NCBI GenBank assembly: GCA_016840385.1
Contig: JAEOSL010000147.1
Location: forward strand, 1 to 7,113
DNA length: 7,113 nucleotides
Direction: 5' to 3'
From: Candidatus Thorarchaeota archaeon
GTDB lineage: Archaea; Asgardarchaeota; Thorarchaeia; Thorarchaeales; Thorarchaeaceae
Part shown: positions 1 through 5,231 of the stretch, one piece after another
How positions within the stretch are numbered: the first letter of the stretch is position 1
How the letters are laid out: each line of letters begins with the position of its first letter
The notes under the pieces: generated by a model
What the model was told of the DNA's origin: nothing
Database searches by the model: none
The model's input: the letters and a program-made list of their open reading frames with translations, nothing else
Translations under genes and position numbers: made by a program

Positions 1-17
1 AATCGGTGCTATCAAAC

Positions 18-743
18 CTACCAATAGCGAGCATAAGGGAGGGCTGTAGGAACATCCTTTGGATGCAATGGGCATAGCACATTATCAATGCCAACAAAAA
101 ACAGGGCATTCCCACTTTCATAGAGCTCTGTAACTTTGTCTTGAAGGTCAACTAGGACTTCATCATCAAGGTCAAGGGAGTACATTGTATCCAGAAAACT
201 CATCGTGAAGACCATTCGTCCAAAGTTTGAACCCCACTCAAAAATATCAATCATCTGTTGTACATATGTATGACAGTAAGTAACATCATCCTCAGGATAA
301 CTACCCCATGGCCATGCGCTATACAATGGAGCATTTACGATACCTGCGACTCCGATTCCATTATTGATTGTAGAAGCAGCTACAGATGCCACGGCTCCTT
401 CATGAGAGTTTGCGCTCGAACTTGGATACGGTAAATATGAACTGAGAGAGCTATCCCCCGCAAAACTAGCTTTTTCAGTCAGGTTCAGATCCCCGTTTTG
501 ATCATCCGTGATAGGATACCCGATTACACAAAGCCCCACTGCGTTGGGAGTGTGAAATGAATAGCCATGATCCCAAACACTGTGAATTTTAATAGCATCC
601 AAATGCCACGGGTTTCCTTCTGGATCGTCTGGAGTAAATCCTTGAACAAGAGGGAGATTTGCACATGAGCTAATCATGAGTAACAATACTGTAACGCTTG
701 CAAGTATAATTGACTTTGAGAATGAAACCTCTGATTTGCTCAT
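18..743 (-). CDS. Subtilisin-like (S8) serine protease homologue, lipoprotein-like, degenerate and probably frameshifted
   Basis: A 241-residue reading frame that resembles the N-terminal half of subtilases. The N-terminus has a hydrophobic stretch (about 11-25) ending in ISSC (Cys27), which fits a lipobox, so the product would be exported and membrane-anchored. WHLDAIKIHSVWD (46-58) matches the stretch that precedes the catalytic Asp in many subtilases. SHEGAVASVAAS then NNGIGVAGI (113-135) matches the HGTxVAG...NNGIGVAG region with catalytic His114. MVFTMSFL (177-184) matches the VINMSLG strand. The expected catalytic Asp in V-I-D-T-G is Gly75 (CVIGYP), and the oxyanion AAGN motif reads VGIDN. 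The frame ends at TAG 18-20, but the next frame from 34 to the window edge reads MLAIGRFDSTD, very like the subtilase A-[IV]-G-x-x-D-S strand, so a one-base frameshift near 34-40 is likely. The Ser-containing half would lie beyond the left edge. No clear ribosome site precedes the start. Family assignment is fairly sure; activity is unlikely. Confidence 0.62.
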   Translation of the reverse strand: MSKSEVSFSKSIILASVTVLLLMISSCANLPLVQGFTPDDPEGNPWHLDAIKIHSVWDHGYSFHTPNAVGLCVIGYPITDDQNGDLNLTEKASFAGDSSLSSYLPYPSSSANSHEGAVASVAASTINNGIGVAGIVNAPLYSAWPWGSYPEDDVTYCHTYVQQMIDIFEWGSNFGRMVFTMSFLDTMYSLDLDDEVLVDLQDKVTELYESGNALFFVGIDNVLCPLHPKDVPTALPYARYW

Positions 744-850
744 GACTAACCACTCAAATGGAATACAATATCAAAATCCAAAGTAACGAATTCAAAATTA
801 AAGCACACTCATCACCGCAAGCGGTTGGGGTATTGATAGAAATATAGATG

Positions 851-937
851 GATGGAGTCCGACCAGCGCACATGCTTGTTGCAAACAATGAAAGAGGGTC
901 CCGAGAAACCCTCCAATCCTCTTTTTCAGAATACTAT
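851..937 (+). repeat. 87-nt direct repeat, copy A (hairpin plus T-run)
   Basis: Aligned without gaps to 2101-2187, it differs at 10 of 87 positions. It contains GAGGGT / ACCCTC (895-900 and 907-912) as a hairpin, followed on the plus strand by CCTCTTTTTC. Read on the minus strand, the hairpin is followed by TTTC and further on by a pyrimidine-rich stretch. The left end GGAGTCCGACCA and right end AATACTAT are also found, with the middle missing, in the shorter element at 2677-2712. Unlike copy B it does not lie just downstream of a visible gene on either strand, so it may mark the end of a lost gene or be a mobile or duplicated unit. Confidence 0.72.
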
Positions 938-964
938 GAGCAGGCCCCACCAATTGTTATCCAT

Positions 965-980
965 AGTCTATATATAGACT
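965..980 (+). promoter_or_regulatory. Palindromic TATA-box promoter element
   Basis: AGTCTATATATAGACT is a perfect 16-bp inverted repeat with an archaeal TATA-like centre. It ends 55 nt before the start codon at 1036. With the usual archaeal spacing of about 25 nt, transcription would start near 1000 and leave a short leader that includes the GAGGG at 1023-1027. The symmetry could also allow divergent transcription or operator binding; this is inference. Confidence 0.5.
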
Positions 981-1022
981 AAATATGCAACCCATTCTCT
1001 GAAAATGTCACATCAATTTTCT

Positions 1023-1027
1023 GAGGG
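1023..1027 (+). promoter_or_regulatory. Ribosome binding site of the GT-C-like gene
   Basis: GAGGG lies eight bases before ATG 1036, a good match to the archaeal anti-Shine-Dalgarno, and fixes that start. Confidence 0.6.
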
Positions 1028-1035
1028 AATTTCAA

Positions 1036-2016
1036 ATGATTGAGCGAAAAGATATCTCGATATTGTTCCCATTATATATCGTAGCAATTTTGATTTCTAG
1101 TATAGGTTTTGGTAGAATCTTCGAAGACTCAATATCTTATTTAGCTCTTGTTGATTGGTTTCGGGGTGGTGGAGAATTGGTTCCACCTTTCTGCTACCGG
1201 CCAACAATCCCTCTTATCGCAAGCTTTCTCCCCATAGATCCGGTTCTATCTATATCAATTATTTCTCTAGGATTTCTACTGGCACTAACGACAATGATTT
1301 ACTTGATATGTGTCCAGATTGGTGTGTCAAAGCAATCCGCATTTATAGCAACTCTTATTGCCACAATAAGCTACCCAGTCATGACATATGGAGCAGTTGT
1401 ACTACTTGATTCAAGCTACATATTCTTCATGTCTCTGGCAGTATACTTGATGTTACATCCAAAGACACGTGACAAATGGTACATCATTCTGGTTGTGATA
1501 ATGGTTGGCGTATGGTTTAAGGAATCTGCAGCTTTTGCATCTCTTGCATATATCTTCTATAGACGCAACTGGCGTCAAGCACCATTCTTCATCATTGGAC
1601 CTGCACTGTCATATGTAGGATGTCGGTTGTTCATTGGCATGCTCACAATGGAAGGAGCACAGGACTTCTGGATTCCAAGACTTGGTCATTTCATAGAAGG
1701 TCTTCCTCTTACCGCGCAATACTTGGGTGTAAGTTTAGTTGGATTCTCATGGATATTGATCGCATTTCTATTTTCTAAGATACAGAAGGAACATTATCGC
1801 TGGTTATTATCTGTGGGTGGTGCAATGAGTTTATTGAGTGTATATGCAATGACCTCCGCATCTTTTGATGGCCGATTTGTGTGGCCAGTATATTTGATGT
1901 TAACTCCATTGGCAGGATTGATCATTGACGATTTGATTGAGAAGTACGTTCATGGTAAGAAAAATGACGAAGCGGAGAGTATTCCGAACAATCAAAATGA
2001 CAGAGAAGGTGCATAA
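1036..2016 (+). CDS. Polytopic membrane protein, GT-C glycosyltransferase-like
   Basis: A 326-residue protein with about nine to ten hydrophobic helices and a charged, Asn/Asp-rich cytoplasmic-type tail (about 305-326). The first loop carries FEDSISYLALVDWFRGGG followed by CYRPTIPLIASFLP (about 29-66). An acidic residue after helix 1, then an aromatic/Arg-Pro stretch leading into the next helix, is the arrangement seen in membrane-embedded lipid-sugar-dependent (GT-C, PMT/GT39- and GT87-like) glycosyltransferases and their uncharacterised relatives. No other catalytic motif can be assigned by eye, so the enzymatic role is inference and a transporter-like protein is not excluded. The start is supported by GAGGG at 1023-1027, eight bases upstream, and by the TATA element at 965-980. 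The gene stands alone, is convergent with the small basic gene at 2184-2375, and is flanked by the two 87-nt direct repeats. Confidence 0.75.
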   Translation: MIERKDISILFPLYIVAILISSIGFGRIFEDSISYLALVDWFRGGGELVPPFCYRPTIPLIASFLPIDPVLSISIISLGFLLALTTMIYLICVQIGVSKQSAFIATLIATISYPVMTYGAVVLLDSSYIFFMSLAVYLMLHPKTRDKWYIILVVIMVGVWFKESAAFASLAYIFYRRNWRQAPFFIIGPALSYVGCRLFIGMLTMEGAQDFWIPRLGHFIEGLPLTAQYLGVSLVGFSWILIAFLFSKIQKEHYRWLLSVGGAMSLLSVYAMTSASFDGRFVWPVYLMLTPLAGLIIDDLIEKYVHGKKNDEAESIPNNQNDREGA

Positions 2017-2100
2017 GAAAACCTCAATGAGTCAGAATGAATTCGTACTTGAAAGGACATCGAGATTTGTGAATGTTTTTCGATTAAAAAAAGAGGGATG

Positions 2101-2187
2101 GAAGGAGTACGAGCAGCGCACATCCTTATTGTAAACAAAGGAAGAGGGTCCCGAGAGACCCTCCAATCCTCTTTTTCAGAGTACTAT
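2101..2187. terminator. 87-nt direct repeat, copy B: probable bidirectional terminator
   Basis: This copy differs from copy A (851-937) at 10 of 87 positions, with no gaps. It holds a perfect 7-bp hairpin, GAGGGTC / GACCCTC with loop CCGAGA (2144-2163), followed on the plus strand by CCTCTTTTTC. It lies between the convergent plus-strand membrane gene (ends 2016) and the minus-strand small basic gene, whose TAG stop (2184-2186) overlaps the right end of the element. On the minus strand the hairpin is followed by TTCC and then a pyrimidine-rich stretch. The placement and hairpin suggest it ends both transcripts. Confidence 0.6.
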
Positions 2188-2375
2188 TTCCTGCGTATAC
2201 TGACACCCTGAGTCAAACGAATAATTTGTTGTGATGTCAGAAGTGTATACGCAGAATGTGGTAACTGCTCATTCTCAAGATCTTCTGCATAAAACCTAGT
2301 GTACCATTTGATATCGTCTTTGCGCTGTTGTCTTATTGTTTTACGTCGTTTCTTCCGGGAAATACTTGCTGACAT
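2184..2375 (-). CDS. Small basic hypothetical protein (63 aa)
   Basis: Not recognised. The product starts MSASISRKKRRKTIRQQRKD and is strongly basic over its first 20 residues, with a mixed helix-forming middle (YTRFYAEDLENEQL) and a basic end (VSIRRK). The charge suggests nucleic acid or ribosome binding, but this is only inference. The frame is open further upstream to an ATG at 2471. I chose ATG 2375 because GGAGGT lies nine bases before it, while the upstream 32 codons have odd composition and no ribosome site. The stop codon lies inside the end of repeat copy B, which probably terminates the transcript. The gene is unaccompanied; the next minus-strand gene upstream ends at 2746. Confidence 0.6.
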   Translation of the reverse strand: MSASISRKKRRKTIRQQRKDDIKWYTRFYAEDLENEQLPHSAYTLLTSQQIIRLTQGVSIRRK

Positions 2376-2745
2376 TCTTATTTTACCTCCGTGAGGACAC
2401 GGCATCCAGAGCAGCTGCTTGCTTATAGCTACAGTCCGCAAACCTAGTCCTCTCCCCCGAGAGAACCACAATCAGAAGAAGCAGATATCACGAGGAAGAC
2501 GACAGTACTAGTTCCCACTAATATTGTGGAAACCATACTGGAGTGTCAATAGTCCTCGCATTGTAATTGATGGTTGATAAAAAAGGGATATAAAATTTAA
2601 CATCAGAATTCCGAAAATATCAATTGAATCTCAGAAGAATGAGTGTCAGATTAGAATTCTATTCGGTTGAAAAGTAAGAGGGAGGGAGTGCGACCATCTG
2701 TCCCGAATACTACATACATTTCCAAATTTGAAATACATTGAAGTT
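2376..2745. other. Intergenic region without a supported gene
   Basis: This 370-nt stretch holds the ribosome site of the small basic gene (GGAGGT, about 2385-2390), a TATA-like TATAAAAT on the plus strand at 2589-2596 preceded by purines, and repeat element C (2677-2712). The TATA-like site has no plus-strand gene after it. It could start an unknown short RNA or be chance in AT-rich DNA. No RNA gene was recognised. Confidence 0.5.
2677..2712 (-). terminator. Short repeat element C, probable terminator of the RDD/DUF998-like operon
   Basis: On the plus strand it reads AGAGGGAGGGAGTGCGACCA, then a short spacer, then AATACTA: the two ends of copies A and B without the hairpin middle. On the minus strand this is a pyrimidine-rich tract (ACTCCCTCCCTCTTACTTTTC) starting about 55 nt after the stop codon at 2746-2748. 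Archaeal termination at T/pyrimidine-rich runs makes an end-of-transcript role likely. Confidence 0.5.
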
Positions 2746-3432
2746 TCAGACATTGGAAGACCTGACTATATTCCTACTAACTAAAGATTGTACGAGGAAA
2801 CAAAGCATTATGGACACAACTACAAATTTCTGTCCTATTGTAACAGCCAATGATAGCTCGGTGGGATCGACTTGATACATTGAGTAAAGGAATAAACTGA
2901 GAACAACGCCTAAGGCTAAGTATACTAATGAAAACCGATTAGGGAAATTAGGAGAGCCAAGTATGGCAAATATATGAAAGACCACAATTGGCAGTCCTGA
3001 AACAAAAGCAAGAGCTCCAAACATCAAATGAGTATCCCTAAAGATATCTGATGGGGTAAAAGCAGCGCCTACAAAAGTCGATGCAAAGAATACACCAACT
3101 ACAGATCCAAGTAAACTGAACAGCATTGGCTCACGTGTACTTTGGAATAATTTTGGAAAGGCTACAAAATAGGGAATCAACAAAGCACCAGTGAAAAAGA
3201 GTGATGCGTTGAATAGGATAGATGATATCAGATTAGGCGCACCTGAGTATGCAGTCCCACGCCCTAGGTCACTGAAGAAGTTATAGAGCATAGAGAATCC
3301 CGGAGAGCTAGGTTCGACGGCGGAACCTCCTGCATAGGCAATGATAGATAGGGGGAGTAAGACCAATGCTTGTATCATTCCAACAACGCTGAGTGTAAAC
3401 AATACATCATACCAATTTCGTTTCGACTGCAT
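2746..3432 (-). CDS. DUF998-like integral membrane protein
   Basis: A 228-residue protein with about six hydrophobic helices. After helix 1 comes FSMLYNFFSDLGRG, then a helix with SSILFNASLFFTGALLIPYF, and later FTPSDIFRDTHLMFGALAFV. An S-D-L-G loop, a G-x-L-[IL] helix and a P-x-D-x-x-x-x-H loop are typical of the DUF998 family, whose function is unknown. The frame is open to ATG 3474, but I place the start at ATG 3432 (MQSKRNWYDVL): AAGGTGA (3442-3448) sits nine bases before it, and this start does not overlap the upstream gene, which stops at 3446. With a 13-nt gap the gene is almost certainly co-transcribed with the RDD-family gene. The role is unknown; both products are membrane proteins and may work together. 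Confidence 0.72.
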   Translation of the reverse strand: MQSKRNWYDVLFTLSVVGMIQALVLLPLSIIAYAGGSAVEPSSPGFSMLYNFFSDLGRGTAYSGAPNLISSILFNASLFFTGALLIPYFVAFPKLFQSTREPMLFSLLGSVVGVFFASTFVGAAFTPSDIFRDTHLMFGALAFVSGLPIVVFHIFAILGSPNFPNRFSLVYLALGVVLSLFLYSMYQVDPTELSLAVTIGQKFVVVSIMLCFLVQSLVSRNIVRSSNV

Positions 3433-3445
3433 TTGAATTGTCACC

Positions 3446-4171
3446 TTACCATAATGCTCCTGGGTCGTTATCATCTTGCAAGAACCCTAGCGAGATGCTT
3501 CCATTTGATAGATTGCTGAGCGAGGTTTTCACTATAAGCACTCCAGCAAGTTTCTGTGTCAATCGAACTTGTCTCAGTCCATTATTACGATTTTCATACA
3601 TTGATACTAATGTACCAAGAAAAAGGTCCAAGAGGAGGAAAGTCTTTCCAATAGCATTGACAGCTGCTTCTCCTACAGAGAGTGTTCTATTCTTACTTTT
3701 ATGAAGCGTCTTCAATCTTAAAACACGTCGGCCTACTGTTCTTCCTTCGAGAAACGCATCGAATACGAAGAAGTATAGGAACCCAGTAATTGCCACAAGT
3801 ATTGATGTTAACGAGAAACCGACTCCTCCAATGAATGTCATATAGAAGACCAAGAAGGAGGAAACACTCACGCCAATAAATACAAACACGGCCATCAAAG
3901 TGACAAGAGGGTTTACTGAAGGGAATATAAACGGGATGAGGAACAATGAAACATATCCGGGTATGAGGATTATTAATAGTAGTTCAATGACCAGACTAAA
4001 AATTGCGATATCAACAATCATAGCTAGAATCCTACTAGGTAGTTTGACAATATACTCATCAGCTTCTGTATTGAACACTCTCTCGCTGAGGAATATCAAG
4101 AAAACAATGACTAGTGCTATACCTCCAAATAGGATGGCAAAAGCTAGTAAGAAAACATTTGGATCAATCAA
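3446..4171 (-). CDS. RDD-family membrane protein
   Basis: A 241-residue membrane protein. After an N-terminal helix (5-29) comes LPSRILAMIVDIAIF (about 44-58), the R...D pattern that opens RDD domains, then three more hydrophobic segments. The second hallmark is FLEGRTVGRRVLRLKTLHKS (about 140-159), equivalent to G-x-T-x-G-[KR]-x-x-x-x-L-[KR]. Next comes LSVGEAAVNAIGKTFLLLDLF and finally RLTQKLAGVLIVK, equivalent to the D-K-x-A-G-T-x-V ending. The family is poorly defined biochemically; some bacterial members influence ion transport. A tail of about 30 residues follows the domain. The start is TTG 4171, chosen because GAGGG lies eight bases upstream. It is the first gene of a two-gene unit with the DUF998-like gene, 13 nt downstream. 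Confidence 0.8.
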   Translation of the reverse strand: MIDPNVFLLAFAILFGGIALVIVFLIFLSERVFNTEADEYIVKLPSRILAMIVDIAIFSLVIELLLIILIPGYVSLFLIPFIFPSVNPLVTLMAVFVFIGVSVSSFLVFYMTFIGGVGFSLTSILVAITGFLYFFVFDAFLEGRTVGRRVLRLKTLHKSKNRTLSVGEAAVNAIGKTFLLLDLFLGTLVSMYENRNNGLRQVRLTQKLAGVLIVKTSLSNLSNGSISLGFLQDDNDPGALW

Positions 4172-4214
4172 GAGCGATTCCCTCTAATCTACCACTAGTT
4201 TCGAACAGGTGAGG

Positions 4215-4232
4215 ATGCATAAAAATACTATG
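4215..4232 (-). promoter_or_regulatory. Possible TATA box of the RDD/DUF998-like operon
   Basis: On the minus strand this AT-rich stretch reads TAGTATTTTTATGCAT, about 45-60 nt before TTG 4171. That allows a short leader containing the GAGGG ribosome site. It is found by position and composition only. Confidence 0.3.
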
Positions 4233-4280
4233 AAGCAAGTATCTTTGTAGTTAGAATTTCGAACGTTGAAGATTTGATTT

Positions 4281-4312
4281 GAAAAGAAAAGAGAGGGAAG
4301 GAGTGTGACAAG
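4281..4312 (-). terminator. Repeat element D, probable terminator of the 74-aa membrane protein gene
   Basis: On the plus strand it contains GAGGGAAGGAGTGTGACAAG (4293-4312), identical over 20 bases to 4970-4989. On the minus strand this is GTCACACTCCTTCCCTC running into CTTTTCTTTTC, a pyrimidine tract suited to archaeal termination. It lies downstream of the gene ending at 4450 and before the RDD operon promoter region. A 7-bp hairpin (CTATCAT / ATGATAG, 4340-4362) lies just before it. Confidence 0.5.
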
Positions 4313-4449
4313 AGCATTACCTTCATCCTGTTTGTGGATCTATCATTTCCGTTTCATGATAGAGAATATAATCACTTCAACTGCAACGCTGCTACGTTAA
4401 ATGGAAATGTATACAATCAAGAATATCCGCTGACGATTACTGCATCTCA

Positions 4450-4674
4450 TTAGGTATCTTTTGCATAACAATAGCAACAGGGAGTAAATATCGTTCCCGC
4501 AACTATTGAATATATGATAACGGTTGGATTCGTTAGAGTACTCACAAATAGATCTGGCCCTGCTAATTCACTTCCACCCAGATTTCCCGTTATCGCCATA
4601 ATTGCCAGTCCAATAATTATCCAAGCTCCGATAATTCCAATTACCCAAAAAATCGCTAGCTGCTTCGTGTTCAT
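4450..4674 (-). CDS. Small membrane protein with Cys-rich tail (74 aa)
   Basis: Not recognised. Two hydrophobic helices (about 6-28 and 47-64) are joined by a polar loop (GNLGGSELAGPDLFVSTLTNP). The protein ends TPCCYCYAKDT, with three Cys within four residues directly after the second helix, which could bind a metal or be lipid-modified; this is inference. Two ATGs lie close together. The second (4674, MNTKQLAIFW) is preferred because AGGAGG (4682-4687) is seven bases before it but only one base before the first (4680). The gene stands alone on the minus strand and is followed by repeat element D. Length and hydrophobic pattern support a real gene despite its small size. Confidence 0.6.
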   Translation of the reverse strand: MNTKQLAIFWVIGIIGAWIIIGLAIMAITGNLGGSELAGPDLFVSTLTNPTVIIYSIVAGTIFTPCCYCYAKDT

Positions 4675-5040
4675 ATTCATTCCTCCTGTACTATTCCCTC
4701 TTTTGAGTCAAAATGATGACTGCAATAATCGCAACTACACCGATTTCCTCTCCATTGATTGAATGTGTGTAGTGTGATTATGTTCAAACACGCGAACGTT
4801 ATTCTATGCTAATAACTCCTTTATTAATTATCACATAATTTGATAGTTGAAGAATCAAGTTCCATATTATAGCTAAATGATTGAGAGTTGGTACTGTTAG
4901 CTAATAATTATGAAACATCTGCAGACTAAAAACATCAGGTTGAGTATTTCACATATTGAAAAAGAAAGGGAGGGAAGGAGTGTGACAAGCACACCCGAGC
5001 AGGGTTGTCAAACCCGGTCCATTAGTTTACGACCGAGTCT
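4675..5040. other. Intergenic region between vhuU and the small membrane gene
   Basis: From right to left it contains the 3' half of the proposed SECIS (to 4998), the terminator/repeat element E (4955-4989), about 150 nt of AT-rich DNA with no clear gene, and a 100-nt stretch (4677-4808) with two suggestive but start-less minus-strand frames. One reads as a membrane helix and basic tail, the other as a zinc-finger-like Cys cluster. The ribosome site of the small membrane gene is at 4682-4687. Confidence 0.5.
4955..4989 (-). terminator. Repeat element E, probable terminator of the vhu operon
   Basis: The plus-strand 20-mer GAGGGAAGGAGTGTGACAAG (4970-4989) is identical to that of element D. 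On the minus strand it gives CACTCCTTCCCTCCC followed by TTTCTTTTTC, a pyrimidine run just after the proposed SECIS. Its position at the end of vhuGAU fits transcript termination. Confidence 0.55.
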
Positions 5041-5052
5041 TCATCCGCCGCC
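4998..5052 (-). promoter_or_regulatory. Candidate eukaryote-like SECIS element of vhuU
   Basis: Folded by eye on the minus strand. A lower helix pairs GGCGG-C-GG (5052-5045, one bulged C) with CCCTGCT (5004-4998). The core is AUGAA (5044-5040) facing UGAC (5010-5007), giving tandem G.A pairs as in the kink-turn quartet of eukaryotic SECIS. The upper helix is nine pairs, GACTCGGTC (5039-5031) with GACCGGGTT (5019-5011), including G.U pairs. The apical loop GTAAACTAATG (5030-5020) carries AAA 12 nt after the core UGA, the spacing expected for the conserved loop adenines. The core lies 81 nt after the Sec codon. The UGA of the core is also the stop codon of vhuU. Eukaryote-like SECIS elements are known for Lokiarchaeota selenoprotein genes. 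The fold has not been computed. Confidence 0.6.
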
Positions 5053-5193
5053 AGTCACAAGCTCCTTCCTGACTAACTCGTGGCCATCATCGTCGACAAC
5101 GACAAGATGAGCACCACATGATAGTCAGCAGTCGTAGCACCGAACCACCATTTCTAGGAGGTTCAGTAGCCCTTCAGGGATTTCTTCCGACAT
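5041..5193 (-). CDS. vhuU: VhuU: selenocysteine-containing C-terminal fragment of the [NiFe]-hydrogenase large subunit
   Basis: A 50-residue selenopolypeptide with an in-frame TGA (5125-5127) read as Sec23. It supplies the second half of the nickel site to VhuA. GLLNLLEMVV (8-17) matches the end of MvhA-type large subunits, and RCYDCULSCGAH (18-29) matches R-x-Y-D-P-C-x-x-C-x-x-H with Sec at the first and Cys26 at the second nickel ligand. The usual Pro is Cys22. A 21-residue tail follows His29, as in precursors trimmed after this His by a hydrogenase maturation peptidase. The same split, with Sec, is known as VhuU in Methanococcus and Methanocaldococcus. ATG 5193 is the first possible start after in-frame stops; AGGA (5208-5205) lies 11 bases upstream. 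It begins 38 nt after vhuA in another frame. Terminated at the TGA it would be only 22 residues, so conventional annotation would miss it. Confidence 0.88.
5125..5127 (-). other. Selenocysteine codon (UGA) of vhuU
   Basis: The TGA sits between GAC-TGC and CTA-TCA-TGT. Translating through it restores the nickel-ligand motif and 27 more codons up to a second TGA. It aligns with the nickel- and iron-bridging or terminal Cys position of DPCxxC, where VhuU of methanogens also has Sec. Confidence 0.85.
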
Positions 5194-5231
5194 TGTAGTT
5201 CATTTCCTTTTTGCGCTTTATTATCCTGCTC

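Larger units (their letters stand above)
744..1035. other. Divergent intergenic region
   Basis: This stretch separates the minus-strand subtilase-like gene from the plus-strand membrane gene. It contains repeat copy A (about 851-937), a palindromic TATA element (965-980) and the ribosome site of the membrane gene (1023-1027). No open frame of useful length is seen. Confidence 0.6.

Noticed and set aside
1937..2134. Plus-strand frame of 65 codons overlapping the end of the GT-C-like gene
   Set aside because: It is in another frame of the membrane gene and runs into repeat copy B; it is best explained as a shadow.
2376..2471. N-terminal extension of the small basic protein to ATG 2471
   Set aside because: No ribosome site precedes 2471, while GGAGGT with good spacing precedes ATG 2375; the added residues look non-coding.
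3433..3474. Start of the DUF998-like gene at ATG 3474, overlapping the RDD gene by 29 nt
   Set aside because: AAGGTGA nine bases before ATG 3432 and removal of the overlap favour the shorter form; the extra 14 residues are polar and not family-like.
5002..5015. Small hairpin GGGTT-TGAC-AACCC as an alternative to the SECIS fold
   Set aside because: Only five pairs and mutually exclusive with the nine-pair helix and the G.A core, which explain more of the sequence.
4981..5060. Extended lower SECIS stem pairing TGTGAC (5059-5054) with GTCACA (4986-4981)
   Set aside because: GTCACA belongs to the repeat core that also occurs at 4293-4312, where there is no SECIS, so this pairing is probably coincidental.
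4910..5110. Plus-strand open frame of 66 codons opposite vhuU and the SECIS
   Set aside because: It lies antisense to vhuU, the SECIS and terminator element E, all of which explain the sequence; it has no ribosome site or recognisable product.
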